DNA from: Faecalibacterium sp. I3-3-33
GTDB lineage: Bacteria > Bacillota > Clostridia > Oscillospirales > Ruminococcaceae
Length of the DNA: 64,000 bases
Direction: 5' to 3'
Assembly (NCBI RefSeq): GCF_023347295.1
Contig: NZ_CP094469.1
Coordinates: 682,001-746,000, forward strand
Shown: piece by piece, positions 40,397-49,333 of the stretch
Layout: every line of letters starts with the position of its first letter
Numbering within the stretch: position 1 is the first letter of the stretch
Program-made: the position numbers and the translations under genes
The notes under the pieces: model-generated
Seen by the model: the letters and a program-made list of their open reading frames with translations, nothing else
The model's database searches: none
Told to the model about the DNA's origin: nothing

Positions 40397-42424
40397 TTAC
40401 CGTGCATCCCGGTTGGCGTTATACTCGTCCATGGAAACGTAGTGGTCGAGGATATGGATGCCCTTCAGGCGGTTGGAGGAGAAGCCGGTGGGGGCGTACT
40501 GCCCCTCCCACAGGTTCAGACGGGTGGCGATGTAGGGCGGCACCGGCAGGCTGAGCGGGATGACCAGTGCATTCTCGATGAGGTACGCTTCGGCATCGGC
40601 AAAGGCGGCGTACCGGGCGTCAAGGTCGGCGGTGATGCCCTTGGCTTTTTCCACCATGTCCATGTAGGTCATGACATAGTCGGCGGTCTCGCCGGTGATG
40701 ATGCCGTCCTCTACGCCGGTGCGCAGAAAGGCGTAGCAGGTGCCCCGGTCGCCCGCCTCCTGATAGAAGGGGTACACCTCGGTCTCGGGGTCGGAGTAGT
40801 CGGCGCCCCAGTAGTAGGACATGAACTCATACGCACCCGCGCGGCGCACTGCGTTCAAAAAGTTATCCGACGGCCCCTGCGTGATAATAATATCCACAAA
40901 GTCGAAACCGTCGTTCAAAACGCCCTCTACCTGCTGCTTGAACACCTGACACTGCTTGTCCCAGTCCACCACGGCGGGATTGTAGGGGTACTGCACCTTA
41001 ATGGGGAAGGTAGCCCCCGCAGCGGTCAGTTCCTGCACGGCGGCGTCGCGGTACTGCTTGGCGGTGGCTTCGTTGAAGTGGTCGGTCACCTTGGCAAGCG
41101 CGCCGCATTCCGTATAGTCCACGCCCTTGCTGTCCGCGCAGAAGGAGGGCGGGGTGATGGTGTGCAGCTTGTAGTTTTCGTACCCTTCCGGTGCGGTGAC
41201 CGCCAGCGTAACGGCGGGGTTGATGGCGTAGAGGAAGGCTTTGCGGAAGTTGGTGCTGTTCACCGCCTTGGCCCAGTTGTCCGGCTGGTACTGGGCGTCC
41301 ACACCGGTGGTGTTCCAGTTGGAGAACTGGTGGGCGTAGGGCAGGAAGTTGAAGAAGTAGAAGTAGCTCTTGCCGGTCTCCGGGCGCTCCATGGATACCA
41401 TATCCTTGGTGGTATCGTCTGCCAGCCAGCTGTCCAGAATGTCCGAGCTGATGGTGGCTTGGTCGATCTCGCCGCGCCGCACCATCTCCGGGCCGCTGAT
41501 AAGCGCCTCCTGATTGTAGATGTAGCGGATGGTGTCGATGTACACGTTGTCCTTATCGTAGTTTTCGGGGTTTTTCTTCATCACCCAGCTTTCCAGCGGG
41601 GTGTACTCCGCCAGATAGAACGCGCCGCAGTTGCAGGCGGTCTCGGCGCTGGTGCAGAACTGGTCGCCCAGCTCTGCCAGCATGGGGCCGTAGGCAGGCT
41701 CATAGGGAGCGTAGTTCAAAAGGCTCAAAAAGCCCGGGAAGTCGTAGTTCAAGGTATAGGTCAGGGTGTGCTCGTCCACGGCACAAACGCCCACAGAGGA
41801 GAAATCCACAGCAGGGCAGGTGGTGGTGCTGCCGTCGGCGGCGGTCAGGGTCACGGTGCCTGCGGCGTCGATGGTGTAGGTGGTGCCGTCCTCGGCCACG
41901 GTGCCGTTGTTGGCGTTGTTGCGCCAGACGCAGTAGTTGTAGTAGTCCTCAGCCCCGGCCACATAGGGGGTGACAAGGCTGGCGGTGCCGGAGGCATAGT
42001 CCGGGTCCAGCAGATAAGCCAGCGCGTCCACAAAATCCTGCGCGGTCACGGGGCCAAGCACCGCGCCGGTATAGTCCACCCAGTTCTCGTCCCGCAGGTG
42101 GAAGGTCCATGTCAGGGTGTCGGCGTCCCATTCCCAGCTGGTGGCAAGGCCTTCGCGGATCTTGCCGCGGCTGTCGTACTCCACCAGCGTGTCCACGCAG
42201 TGGGTGCCGTGGTACAGGTCCGGGTCGGCAGAGCAGATGAGATAGTTCAGGGTGGCGGGCTGGCGGGCGTACAGCACGGTGTAGGTGGCGCTGCCGTCAC
42301 CGGTGGCAGTGCCGCCCGCAGAGGAACCGCCGCAGCTGCTCAGCAGCCCGGCAGCAGCGGTGGAAAGGGCTGCCGCACCGCCTGCCTTCAAGAACTGACG
42401 ACGGGAAAAAGCATGATGCATCAT
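40397..42424 (-). CDS. oppA: Peptide ABC transporter substrate-binding lipoprotein OppA
   Basis: The start at 42424 has AAAGAGG upstream; 675 residues. N-terminus FSRRQFLKAGGAAALSTAA, lipobox LLSSC near 28, twin-arginine-like. The mature protein is a large family 5 solute-binding protein: TATWEW-like LATSWEWDADTLTWTFHLRD near 117, FVDALAYLLDP, and the C-terminal YYWGADYSDPETEVYPF. It captures oligopeptides outside and hands them to OppBCDF. First gene of the operon; an attenuator-like leader precedes it. Confidence 0.9.
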   Translation of the reverse strand: MMHHAFSRRQFLKAGGAAALSTAAAGLLSSCGGSSAGGTATGDGSATYTVLYARQPATLNYLICSADPDLYHGTHCVDTLVEYDSRGKIREGLATSWEWDADTLTWTFHLRDENWVDYTGAVLGPVTAQDFVDALAYLLDPDYASGTASLVTPYVAGAEDYYNYCVWRNNANNGTVAEDGTTYTIDAAGTVTLTAADGSTTTCPAVDFSSVGVCAVDEHTLTYTLNYDFPGFLSLLNYAPYEPAYGPMLAELGDQFCTSAETACNCGAFYLAEYTPLESWVMKKNPENYDKDNVYIDTIRYIYNQEALISGPEMVRRGEIDQATISSDILDSWLADDTTKDMVSMERPETGKSYFYFFNFLPYAHQFSNWNTTGVDAQYQPDNWAKAVNSTNFRKAFLYAINPAVTLAVTAPEGYENYKLHTITPPSFCADSKGVDYTECGALAKVTDHFNEATAKQYRDAAVQELTAAGATFPIKVQYPYNPAVVDWDKQCQVFKQQVEGVLNDGFDFVDIIITQGPSDNFLNAVRRAGAYEFMSYYWGADYSDPETEVYPFYQEAGDRGTCYAFLRTGVEDGIITGETADYVMTYMDMVEKAKGITADLDARYAAFADAEAYLIENALVIPLSLPVPPYIATRLNLWEGQYAPTGFSSNRLKGIHILDHYVSMDEYNANRDAR

Positions 42425-42446
42425 AAAAACCTCTTTCGCTCTTTGT

Positions 42447-42513
42447 AAAAAAAGAGGCAACGGAACCACATCCGTTACCTCTTTTGAACAGTCTGTCGGC
42501 TATTACTGGTAAC
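42447..42513 (-). promoter_or_regulatory. oppA leader terminator with competing stem
   Basis: Minus strand: AAGAGGTAACGGA / TCCGTTGCCTCTT hairpin (42485-42447) followed by T7, before the oppA ribosome site. GTTACC (42513-42508) nearer the transcript start is complementary to GGTAAC (42479-42474) of the terminator's 5' arm, so the two pairings exclude each other. Attenuator or small riboswitch candidate. Confidence 0.55.
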
Positions 42514-42522
42514 TTTAAGCCC

Positions 42523-42551
42523 AGTATAGCATTGTTTGGTTGCAACGTCAA
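42523..42551 (-). promoter_or_regulatory. Promoter of the opp operon
   Basis: Minus strand: TTGACG (42551-42546), 17 bp, TATACT (42528-42523). Confidence 0.8.
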
Positions 42552-42599
42552 ATAGTTTCCACCGGACTGCCGGTCTGCGCCCTCATCCGGCTGCTCCCG

Positions 42600-42760
42600 T
42601 TGGTCGCAGCCACCTTCCCCCGACCGGGGGAAGGCTTTTGCACGCCCGGAAGGTTTTTCATTGCGCCTAATGCTTTAGCAACGAGCCTAACGGCTTGGCT
42701 CTCCCTTTGGGAGAGCTGGCGCGGGAGCGCCTGAGAGGGCGCAACTCGTCAGCCCTGCCC
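42600..42760. repeat. Intergenic palindromic repeats
   Basis: CCTTCCCCCGACCGGGGGAAGG (about 42612) and GGCTCTCCCTTTGGGAGAGC (42702-42721), followed by CGGGAGCGCCTGAGAGGG. These resemble dispersed intergenic repeats of gut Clostridia. The 340 bp gap has no gene. Confidence 0.55.
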
Positions 42761-42764
42761 CTTA

Positions 42765-44075
42765 TTATTCGGAGCGCGGCTCTCCGAGAGCGGGCGCAGC
42801 CACGTTGGCAGGGGTTGCGCTCTGCCCGGCGGGGACGGCAGCGGGCAGGGCAGTGGCGGCGGTCTCCGCAGTCTTTACGGCAGCTTCGGCGGCAGTTTCT
42901 GCCGTAGCTTCGGCAGCATTTTCAGCCGCTGCTGCGGCCTCCTCGGCGGCCTTGGCGGCGCGCTCGGCCTTCAGCTGCTCGGCGCGCTGACGCGCCTCCT
43001 CCTGCCGCTTCTGGGTGCGCGCCTTGATGCGGCACACCGAGCACAGGCCCTCGGCGCTGTCCGGGGCAATGGGCTTGCCGCACTGCTTGCACAGGGTCTT
43101 GGTGCACTTGTGCAGCACCACGGGGCCAAGGGTGGTCAGCTGGTACAGCTTCATACCGTCAAAGCCCTTGTTGGAGCACACGTTCATGCACACGCCGCAC
43201 TCACTGCACTTCCACGGGGTAAGCACCATGCGGGTCTGGCCGTTGGGCATCTCCTCAAACTTCAAAGCGTTGGCGCGGCAGGCTTTTTCGCACCGGCCGC
43301 AGCCAAAGCATTTGTCGGTGAACTTGGGCATATAGTAGCCGTACTGCAGGGGCGTTTCCATAGCGGCTTTCAGCTGCTTTGTGCGCTGGTGCAGCAGCAG
43401 ACGGAAGTCCACCCCGCTGTCCTCCTCGCTGCGCAGACCGGGCAGCATCTGCAGCAGCTTTTTGGTGCCGCTCTTGGAGCCGTGGCTCACCTGTTCCAGC
43501 ATCTCGCGGCGGGTCAGCTCCTGCACATGGTAGGGGTACTCCTTTTCCTCGTATGCCAGCGAGAACCGCGCTTCGAACATCGGCTGACCGAAAAAGTCCA
43601 CAAGTCTTGTCAACTCCTTGCGCAGCTGCTCGGCGCACAAGTCGTTCTCGCACCCGCCGCAGGGGGTCAGGTCCAGCACGATCTTTTTGTTCAGCGCCAG
43701 ATACGCCAGCGCCTCCCACGAGAGCGCACAGATACAGCTGCGCACCACGGTGTTTTTGCGGGTGGACTTTTCACAGCCGATCCAGATGGTATCACTGTCG
43801 GTGTCGGCAGCGGCAGTATCCCGCTGCACCTGCTCCGGCGAGGGCGCAATGCAGCCGCTGCGGCAGGCAGAAACGCACAGTCCGCAGTCGGTGCAGGGAT
43901 CCCAGTCCTTGACGAGGTTCGGGCGGGTAAAAATCTCCTCGCCATAGGGGCAGATGTCCTTGCAGGTGGTGCAGGGCTTGCGGTGGGGGTGCAGGTTCCA
44001 GCACTGGCGGCGGTTGATCTCGGGATGGGTGGTCTTCATCAGGGCATCCATTGCAGTTCTGGTAAAAAAGCCCAT
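42765..44075 (-). CDS. Multi-cluster ferredoxin-like protein with Ala-rich tail
   Basis: The start at 44075 has AGGAGT upstream; 436 residues. Cys motifs: C35TTC38..C42 and C61TDCGLCVSAC71 (two N-terminal clusters), CGGCENDLC near 138, CFGCGRCEKAC near 258 and CSECGVCMNVC near 290 (two more clusters), then CKQC and CSVC pairs like a zinc ribbon. The last ~70 residues are Ala/Glu/Thr repeats of low complexity. It probably binds several 4Fe-4S clusters and moves electrons. The partner enzyme is not visible. It starts 4 bp after the trigger-factor-like gene ends. Confidence 0.7.
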   Translation of the reverse strand: MGFFTRTAMDALMKTTHPEINRRQCWNLHPHRKPCTTCKDICPYGEEIFTRPNLVKDWDPCTDCGLCVSACRSGCIAPSPEQVQRDTAAADTDSDTIWIGCEKSTRKNTVVRSCICALSWEALAYLALNKKIVLDLTPCGGCENDLCAEQLRKELTRLVDFFGQPMFEARFSLAYEEKEYPYHVQELTRREMLEQVSHGSKSGTKKLLQMLPGLRSEEDSGVDFRLLLHQRTKQLKAAMETPLQYGYYMPKFTDKCFGCGRCEKACRANALKFEEMPNGQTRMVLTPWKCSECGVCMNVCSNKGFDGMKLYQLTTLGPVVLHKCTKTLCKQCGKPIAPDSAEGLCSVCRIKARTQKRQEEARQRAEQLKAERAAKAAEEAAAAAENAAEATAETAAEAAVKTAETAATALPAAVPAGQSATPANVAAPALGEPRSE

Positions 44076-44079
44076 GGTC

Positions 44080-45054
44080 TTACTCCTTTTCCACAACAGA
44101 GGTAAGGGCAGCGTGGTCGAGCAGGAAACGCTGCACCTTCTGGTTGGTCACGGCGGCGGCGATGGCGTCCCGGCTCAGCACCTTGCGGATCTCCTCCTCC
44201 GGGGTGTCGTGCAGCTTGGAAAGGCGGGCGATCTCGGCGTCCACCTCCTGCTGGGTCACGGTGATCTGTTCGGCTTCGGCAATGGCGCGCACCGCCAGCA
44301 TTGCCCGCAGTTGGCGCTCGGCCTCTTTGCGGTAGCCCTCCCGCACCTGCTCCGGGGTCAGCCCGGCGCTCTTGCAGTACAGCTCCATGGTCATCTGGCT
44401 CTTGCGCAGCCGCTGGCGCAGCTGGTTCATCTGGTACTCGGCGTTCTGCGCCAGCAGCTCGGCGGGCAGCGCCACGGTCAGGTTCGCGCCTGCCATATCC
44501 AGCAGCGCCGCCCCGGCAATGCGGTCGGCGTTGGCCTCGTGGGAGGCGCGCTTTTTCTCCCGCAGGCTCTCCCGCAGGGCTTCCAAGTCCGCAAAGCCCA
44601 GCGTCTTGGCAAAGGCATCGTCCACCGGGGGCACCTGTTTACGCTCCACCGTGTGCAGACAAATTTCAAACTGCGCCGTTTTGCCGGAAAGCTCCGGCAC
44701 CCGGAAGTCGGCAGGGTAGGTGAAGTCGAACCGGAAAGTCTCACCTGCGCAGTGGCCGTACACCGCTTCTTCTGCGGCGGGCATCAGCTGCCCGGTGCCC
44801 AGCACCACGGTCACCTGTTCCATCCGGCTGTCCGGGATGGAAGCCCCCTCCAGAAAGCCCTCGAAATCCAGCGTGACCCGCATCCCGCGGGCAGCGGGGT
44901 CGCCGGTGGGCACAAAGGGCGCATGGACCCGCGCCATGTTGGCGATATCCGCTTCCACGGCCTTTTCCGATACCGGGCGCACCCGGCGGGTGAAAGCAAG
45001 CCCCTTGTACTGCCCTAAAGCGGCAGCGGGCATGGTGTTTGCAGTCTGTTCCAT
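44080..45054 (-). CDS. Trigger-factor-like PPIase/chaperone lacking the ribosome-binding domain
   Basis: 324 residues after AAGGAGTG. Residues ~45-135 are an FKBP-type PPIase (VTLDFEGFLEGASIPDS, VVLGTGQLMPAAEEAVYG, FRFDFTYPADF), and ~140-320 are the helical trigger-factor C-domain (LLAQNAEYQMNQLRQRL, YRKEAERQLRAMLAVRAIAE, VDAEIARLS). A full trigger factor has about 110 more N-terminal residues with the ribosome-docking signature, which is absent here. It could be a dedicated folding or assembly factor for the ferredoxin gene next to it, an inference from 4 bp spacing. Confidence 0.75.
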   Translation of the reverse strand: MEQTANTMPAAALGQYKGLAFTRRVRPVSEKAVEADIANMARVHAPFVPTGDPAARGMRVTLDFEGFLEGASIPDSRMEQVTVVLGTGQLMPAAEEAVYGHCAGETFRFDFTYPADFRVPELSGKTAQFEICLHTVERKQVPPVDDAFAKTLGFADLEALRESLREKKRASHEANADRIAGAALLDMAGANLTVALPAELLAQNAEYQMNQLRQRLRKSQMTMELYCKSAGLTPEQVREGYRKEAERQLRAMLAVRAIAEAEQITVTQQEVDAEIARLSKLHDTPEEEIRKVLSRDAIAAAVTNQKVQRFLLDHAALTSVVEKE

Positions 45055-45084
45055 AGTCGAACACTCCTTTTTATAAAAGCGGCG

Positions 45085-47004
45085 TTACAGCCCACGGGCG
45101 GCCAGCCAGCTTTCTGCAATTTCGGAGAACATCTCCGGGTACTGGGCATCTTCTTCCGTAAAGGCGCTCAGGTAGTACTCCACCTCGGCGCGGGTGGGGG
45201 CTGCGGTGCGCCGCCATATCGTAAAGGTGGTGCCGTTGCCCATATCAAAGGTGGCTTCCAGCGCAAAGGATTCCTCCCGCACCGCAAGGAAACGGTCGTT
45301 CCACCTGTGGGAAAGCTCGCCGTTGCCCACAAAGGTCTGGGGGAAGGGGTCGGCGGTAAGGACGTACTTCGCCTCAAAGAACTGCATGGGAAAGTTGTGG
45401 GTACCCGGCACCGAGAAGCCGAAGGCCAGCTTATCGTTAATGGGCGTTTCGGGCAGAAGGCAGTTCTTGAAGTGATCCGGGCAATACAGCATATCGTGGG
45501 GGATCATGTAGCTGAGCTCGCCCTCGGCGCAGTGGGTGTCGATCCAGTTGGCAATGGCCTTGATCTGCGGCAGATCCTTGCGGTCGTAGATCAGCTTGTC
45601 CAACCGGACGAACTCTCTGGTGGCTTCCAGCGGGAAGTGATCCACCAGAAAGCCCGGCATCGCCACAACGGTCAGCGGAGAGCAGCGCACCGAGACGGCA
45701 AACACCAGTGTGAACACCCAGTAGAAAAGCTTGAGCTCCCGGTGCTTCTGGATGCCCTCGGCCAGCGCCGCCGCGCCGGTGAGGAAGAGCAGCAGCCACC
45801 CCGGCAAAAATAGCAGCATCTGGTGAGAGCCGGAGTTCTGCACCCGGATAAACAGCAAAAGGCTAATCAGCAGCTCTGCGCCCGCAAGGCAGGGCAGGGC
45901 GGGCAGGCGGCGCTTTGCCGCAAACCACAGCCCAAGCCCGATGAGGATAAAGTTCAGCAGCCCGATGCGCAAAGCCTGTGCGGCCAGCTCCAGCGTAAGG
46001 CCGCCGAAGTTGTAGTAAGCATAGCGCCCGGCGTAATCGTAGCTGAGGATCTTGCGCACCATCGGCCACAGCAGAATGAGCATAGCCACCATGCTCATCA
46101 GCCCGAACAGCACCAGATTGCGCACCTGTACGAGCGCCTGCGTTTTCTGCCCGGCGCGGGCAATACGCACACTGCTTACCAGCACCAGCAACGCGTAGGC
46201 AAAGTAGTAGCCCACCACAAGGTATAAGTACCACCGGCGGGAAAGGATGATGGCTGCCGTGGCAGCAAACAGCAGGCAAAAGCGCACCGGCTGTAAGCTC
46301 TCGAACCGGAAGTCCAGCGTGAGCAGCAGGATGCTGAAGCCGAAGATCAGGCCGAACCAGTCCGGCTGCCCCAGCATGGCGCTCATGCGCAAAAAGGGAA
46401 AGGTGATGCACCACGAAAAGCCCATGAGGAAGTACCAGAAGCGGTTTTTCACCTGCAGCATCTGCCCCACCTTGATGGTAAGCCCCGCCAGCAGCACCAG
46501 CAGCATGGGCAGGATGCTGAACACCTGACAGAACGCAAAGCTGTCGCCAGTGCGGTCGCTCAGGCAGAAGGGAAAATCCAGAAACAGGGTGATGAAGTTG
46601 GTATAGTCCTCGGCAAAAGAGCCGAAGATGTACTGAAAGCCCGCCGCCGGGCCTTGCAGAAAGGCGGCTTCGGCGCTGTACTGCTTGTTGATATAGTTGA
46701 AATAATCCCAGATGTAAACAAAGCTGCGGCGGTCAAGCGCCCAGAAAAAGTAGAGCAGCGCCGCCGCCCACAGGCCAACGAGCACCGCCTTGTGGAACAG
46801 GTCGAACTTTACCCCCGCTACCCGCAGCACCAGCAGCACACAGGCAAACAGCGCTAAGTTGCACCACAGGCTCACCAGCGGAAAGAAGAAAACGCTGCCG
46901 GGCGCAGCCTGCGCAAAAACGGCCAGCAGCACCGCCGCAGCGGCCAATGCCAGCACGCACTTTGCCGTGTTTGAGGTGCGCAGCCTTGTTATGGTATCGG
47001 TCAT
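45085..47004 (-). CDS. Polytopic membrane protein, glycosyltransferase-like topology
   Basis: 639 residues from 47004 (GGAGGG upstream; an in-frame ATG at 47034 is possible). About 11-12 hydrophobic helices fill residues 15-440, and a soluble ~180-residue C-terminal domain follows (YMIPHDMLYCPDHFKN, FAVREESFALEATF). This shape recalls GT-C glycosyltransferases or DUF6056-like proteins, but no catalytic Asp motif could be fixed. First gene of a three-gene operon with the trigger-factor-like and ferredoxin genes (gaps 30 and 4 bp). Confidence 0.6.
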   Translation of the reverse strand: MTDTITRLRTSNTAKCVLALAAAAVLLAVFAQAAPGSVFFFPLVSLWCNLALFACVLLVLRVAGVKFDLFHKAVLVGLWAAALLYFFWALDRRSFVYIWDYFNYINKQYSAEAAFLQGPAAGFQYIFGSFAEDYTNFITLFLDFPFCLSDRTGDSFAFCQVFSILPMLLVLLAGLTIKVGQMLQVKNRFWYFLMGFSWCITFPFLRMSAMLGQPDWFGLIFGFSILLLTLDFRFESLQPVRFCLLFAATAAIILSRRWYLYLVVGYYFAYALLVLVSSVRIARAGQKTQALVQVRNLVLFGLMSMVAMLILLWPMVRKILSYDYAGRYAYYNFGGLTLELAAQALRIGLLNFILIGLGLWFAAKRRLPALPCLAGAELLISLLLFIRVQNSGSHQMLLFLPGWLLLFLTGAAALAEGIQKHRELKLFYWVFTLVFAVSVRCSPLTVVAMPGFLVDHFPLEATREFVRLDKLIYDRKDLPQIKAIANWIDTHCAEGELSYMIPHDMLYCPDHFKNCLLPETPINDKLAFGFSVPGTHNFPMQFFEAKYVLTADPFPQTFVGNGELSHRWNDRFLAVREESFALEATFDMGNGTTFTIWRRTAAPTRAEVEYYLSAFTEEDAQYPEMFSEIAESWLAARGL

Positions 47005-47041
47005 GGGGAATGAGCCCTCCTTGCAAAGTTTCACACCTTAC

Positions 47042-47070
47042 AGTATAACAACTCCCCGGGGCACTGTCCA
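47042..47070 (-). promoter_or_regulatory. Promoter of the membrane protein-chaperone-ferredoxin operon
   Basis: Minus strand: TGGACA (47070-47065), 17 bp, TATACT (47047-47042), about 38 bp before the start codon. Confidence 0.7.
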
Positions 47071-47094
47071 GCACCCCGAAGGCGAAAAATGCAG

Positions 47095-47131
47095 AATGTC
47101 CCGCCGTTTTCAAAGCAGACGGGACATTTTT
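47095..47131 (-). terminator. Terminator of glgB
   Basis: AATGTCCCG (47095-47103) pairs with CGGGACATT (47120-47128). On the minus strand, TTCTG and then T-rich sequence follow the hairpin. Confidence 0.65.
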
Positions 47132-47140
47132 GTGTAAATA

Positions 47141-49096
47141 TTACTTATCGGAAACTTCCGCAACGGCCTTTACGGCCTTTGCCGCCTTGCGCTTTTGCGC
47201 CAGCGCCTTGTTGGCACTCAGGCGAGCGGCGTCCGGGTTCGGAGCTTCCGGGGCAAGCCGCAGTAGGTAGCTGCCCATGGCGGGCAGGTCCAGCGTCAGG
47301 GTATAGTCCCGGCCGAACACGCCGCCGTCGGTGGTGTGGAAGTTCTGCTTGCGGTGCGCCTTGTGCACGCCGCCCCAGACCCCGGCCTCGGTGTCCAGCA
47401 CCAGCTCTGCGCTGCAGGGGAACTTGAGGTACAGGGGGAACTTTTTGTGGGCATGGTCCTGCGTGTTCATCACGCAGAGCAGGTTCTGCCCGCGCCCCTT
47501 GCGCAGCCATGCGTACACGCCCTCGGCGCAGCTTTCGCTGGCCACCCACTCAAAGCAGTCCGGGTTGTACTCGCCATCGTAGAGGGCGGGCTCGGAGGCG
47601 TAGGTGCGGCAGAGGTTTGCAAAGTACTTCTGGAAGGCATCGTGGAAGGGGTATTCCAGCAAATTCCAGTCCAGCTCCCGCTTTTCGTCCCACTCCCGGA
47701 AATGTGCCAGCTCGTTGCCCATAAAGTTCAGCTTTTTGCCGGGATGGGTGTACATATAAAAATACAGGGTGCGCAGCTGGGCGCATTTTTCCGCATAGCT
47801 GCCCCACAGCTTGTCAATGATGGTCTTTTTGCCGTGCACCACTTCATCGTGGCTCAGCGCCAGCAGATACAGCTCGTTGTAGAAGTAGTGCATACTGAAC
47901 AGCAGCTTGCCGTAGCAGCCCGGGCGCTCGCCGAAGGGGGTGGCAAAGTAGTCCAGCGTGTCGTGCATCCAGCCCATGTCCCACTTGTAGTCAAAGCCCA
48001 CGCCCTCGTAGCGGGTGGGGGCGGTCACCTTGAGGAAGTTGGTGGAATCCTCCGCCATGTAGATGCCGGTGGGCCAGCGCTCGTTCAGGCCGTGGTTCAG
48101 GCTGCGCAAAAAGTTCACAGCGCCCTGATTCACGCCGCGGTTGGGGTCGCCCTGCCAGTACAGCGCCCGGGAGATGGCGTCCATGCGGATGCCGTCGCAG
48201 TGGTACACGTCCATCCACAGCCCGGCGGCGCTGCTCAGAAAGCTGCACACCTCCCGGCGGTAGTAGTTGAAGTTGCAGGTGCCCCACTCGCTCTGTCCCA
48301 CGTCGCTGTCGTACTCGTACAGGTAGGTGCCGTCAAACTTTGCCAGCGCGTCGGCGTTGGCGGCAAAGTGCACCGGCACAAAGTCCATGATGACGCCGAT
48401 GCCCATGCGGTGGCAGGCGTTGACAAAGCCCGCGAACTGGGCGGGGGTGCCGTAGCGGCTGGTCACCGAGAAGTAGCCGGTGGTCTGGTAGCCCCAGCTG
48501 CCGTCAAAGGGGTGCTCGGCCAGCGGCAGCAGCTCCACATGGGTAAAGTGGTGCTCCAGCAGCCACGGGATCAGCTCCCGCGCCAGCTCCTCGTAGTTGT
48601 ACCACCCGTCCGAGCCGTCCGGCCGGGTTGCGCCGGGCTTATGCTTCCAGCTGCCGGCGTGCAGCTCGTAGATGTTCAGCGGGCGGTTGCGGCATTTGTC
48701 CCGCCGCTCCATCCACGCGGTGTCGTCAAAGGTGAAATCCAGCTTTGTCAGTTTGCTGGCGGTGCCGGGGCGCAGCTCAGTGGCAAAGGCGTAGGGGTCG
48801 CTGCGCATCACGGCGCTGCCGTCCGCGCCATGCACGCGGTATTTGTACAGGTCGCCCTCCGCAAGGCCGGGGATAAAAGCGCTCCACACGCCGGTATCGG
48901 CTTTTTCCATGGGCACGCCGCGCTCCCAGCCGTCAAAGCCGCCGCATACCTCCACGGCGGTGGCACCGGGTGCCCACACGGCAAAACGCCAGCCCTCGGC
49001 GCCGTTTGGGTCGGTGCAGGGGTGCGCACCCAGAATGCGGTAGGCATCGAAGCAGTCGCCACTGAAAAACGTGCGGGGGATCACAGGGTAATTCAT
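47141..49096 (-). CDS. glgB: 1,4-alpha-glucan branching enzyme
   Basis: 651 residues. The N-terminal CBM48 segment (YRILGAHPC.., [20 protein letters not shown]) precedes a GH13 barrel with the nucleophile in [12 protein letters not shown] near 301, the acid in YMAEDSTNF near 346 and [12 protein letters not shown] near 416. The C-domain follows. It forms alpha-1,6 branches in glycogen from alpha-1,4 chains. The C-terminus adds a Lys/Ala-rich tail of ~25 residues. It is divergent from the GH13 gene at 49334. No other glg gene is in the window. Confidence 0.93.
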   Translation of the reverse strand: MNYPVIPRTFFSGDCFDAYRILGAHPCTDPNGAEGWRFAVWAPGATAVEVCGGFDGWERGVPMEKADTGVWSAFIPGLAEGDLYKYRVHGADGSAVMRSDPYAFATELRPGTASKLTKLDFTFDDTAWMERRDKCRNRPLNIYELHAGSWKHKPGATRPDGSDGWYNYEELARELIPWLLEHHFTHVELLPLAEHPFDGSWGYQTTGYFSVTSRYGTPAQFAGFVNACHRMGIGVIMDFVPVHFAANADALAKFDGTYLYEYDSDVGQSEWGTCNFNYYRREVCSFLSSAAGLWMDVYHCDGIRMDAISRALYWQGDPNRGVNQGAVNFLRSLNHGLNERWPTGIYMAEDSTNFLKVTAPTRYEGVGFDYKWDMGWMHDTLDYFATPFGERPGCYGKLLFSMHYFYNELYLLALSHDEVVHGKKTIIDKLWGSYAEKCAQLRTLYFYMYTHPGKKLNFMGNELAHFREWDEKRELDWNLLEYPFHDAFQKYFANLCRTYASEPALYDGEYNPDCFEWVASESCAEGVYAWLRKGRGQNLLCVMNTQDHAHKKFPLYLKFPCSAELVLDTEAGVWGGVHKAHRKQNFHTTDGGVFGRDYTLTLDLPAMGSYLLRLAPEAPNPDAARLSANKALAQKRKAAKAVKAVAEVSDK

Positions 49097-49333
49097 GCAA
49101 AGATCTCCTTACTTCTCTATGTTGACCGGCGGTGTGCGCCGGTTGGTACAAGGCTATTTGGGCAAACTATCCAAGAAAAACGTCTTTTTACCGGCATGAT
49201 GGCCGATAATCTTAGCGAATCTTGACAAAAATCGGCAAAAATACACATATTTGCCAGAGGGTGTGGTATACTGTTGCTACCGCCTTGCAAGCGGTGCAAC
49301 TTTTTTAAAGCAATAGAATGGGAGCGAACGATC
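49097..49333. promoter_or_regulatory. Divergent control region of glgB and the GH13 gene
   Basis: 237 bp. For the plus strand, TTGACA (about 49223) with an AT-rich -10 about 17 bp later, and a second GGTATACT -10-like site near 49266. A small GC stem CCGGCG/CGCCGG lies near 49123-49141. No clear glgB promoter was fixed. Confidence 0.45.

Noticed and set aside
47336-49225. 629-codon plus-strand frame
   Set aside because: Antisense shadow of glgB.
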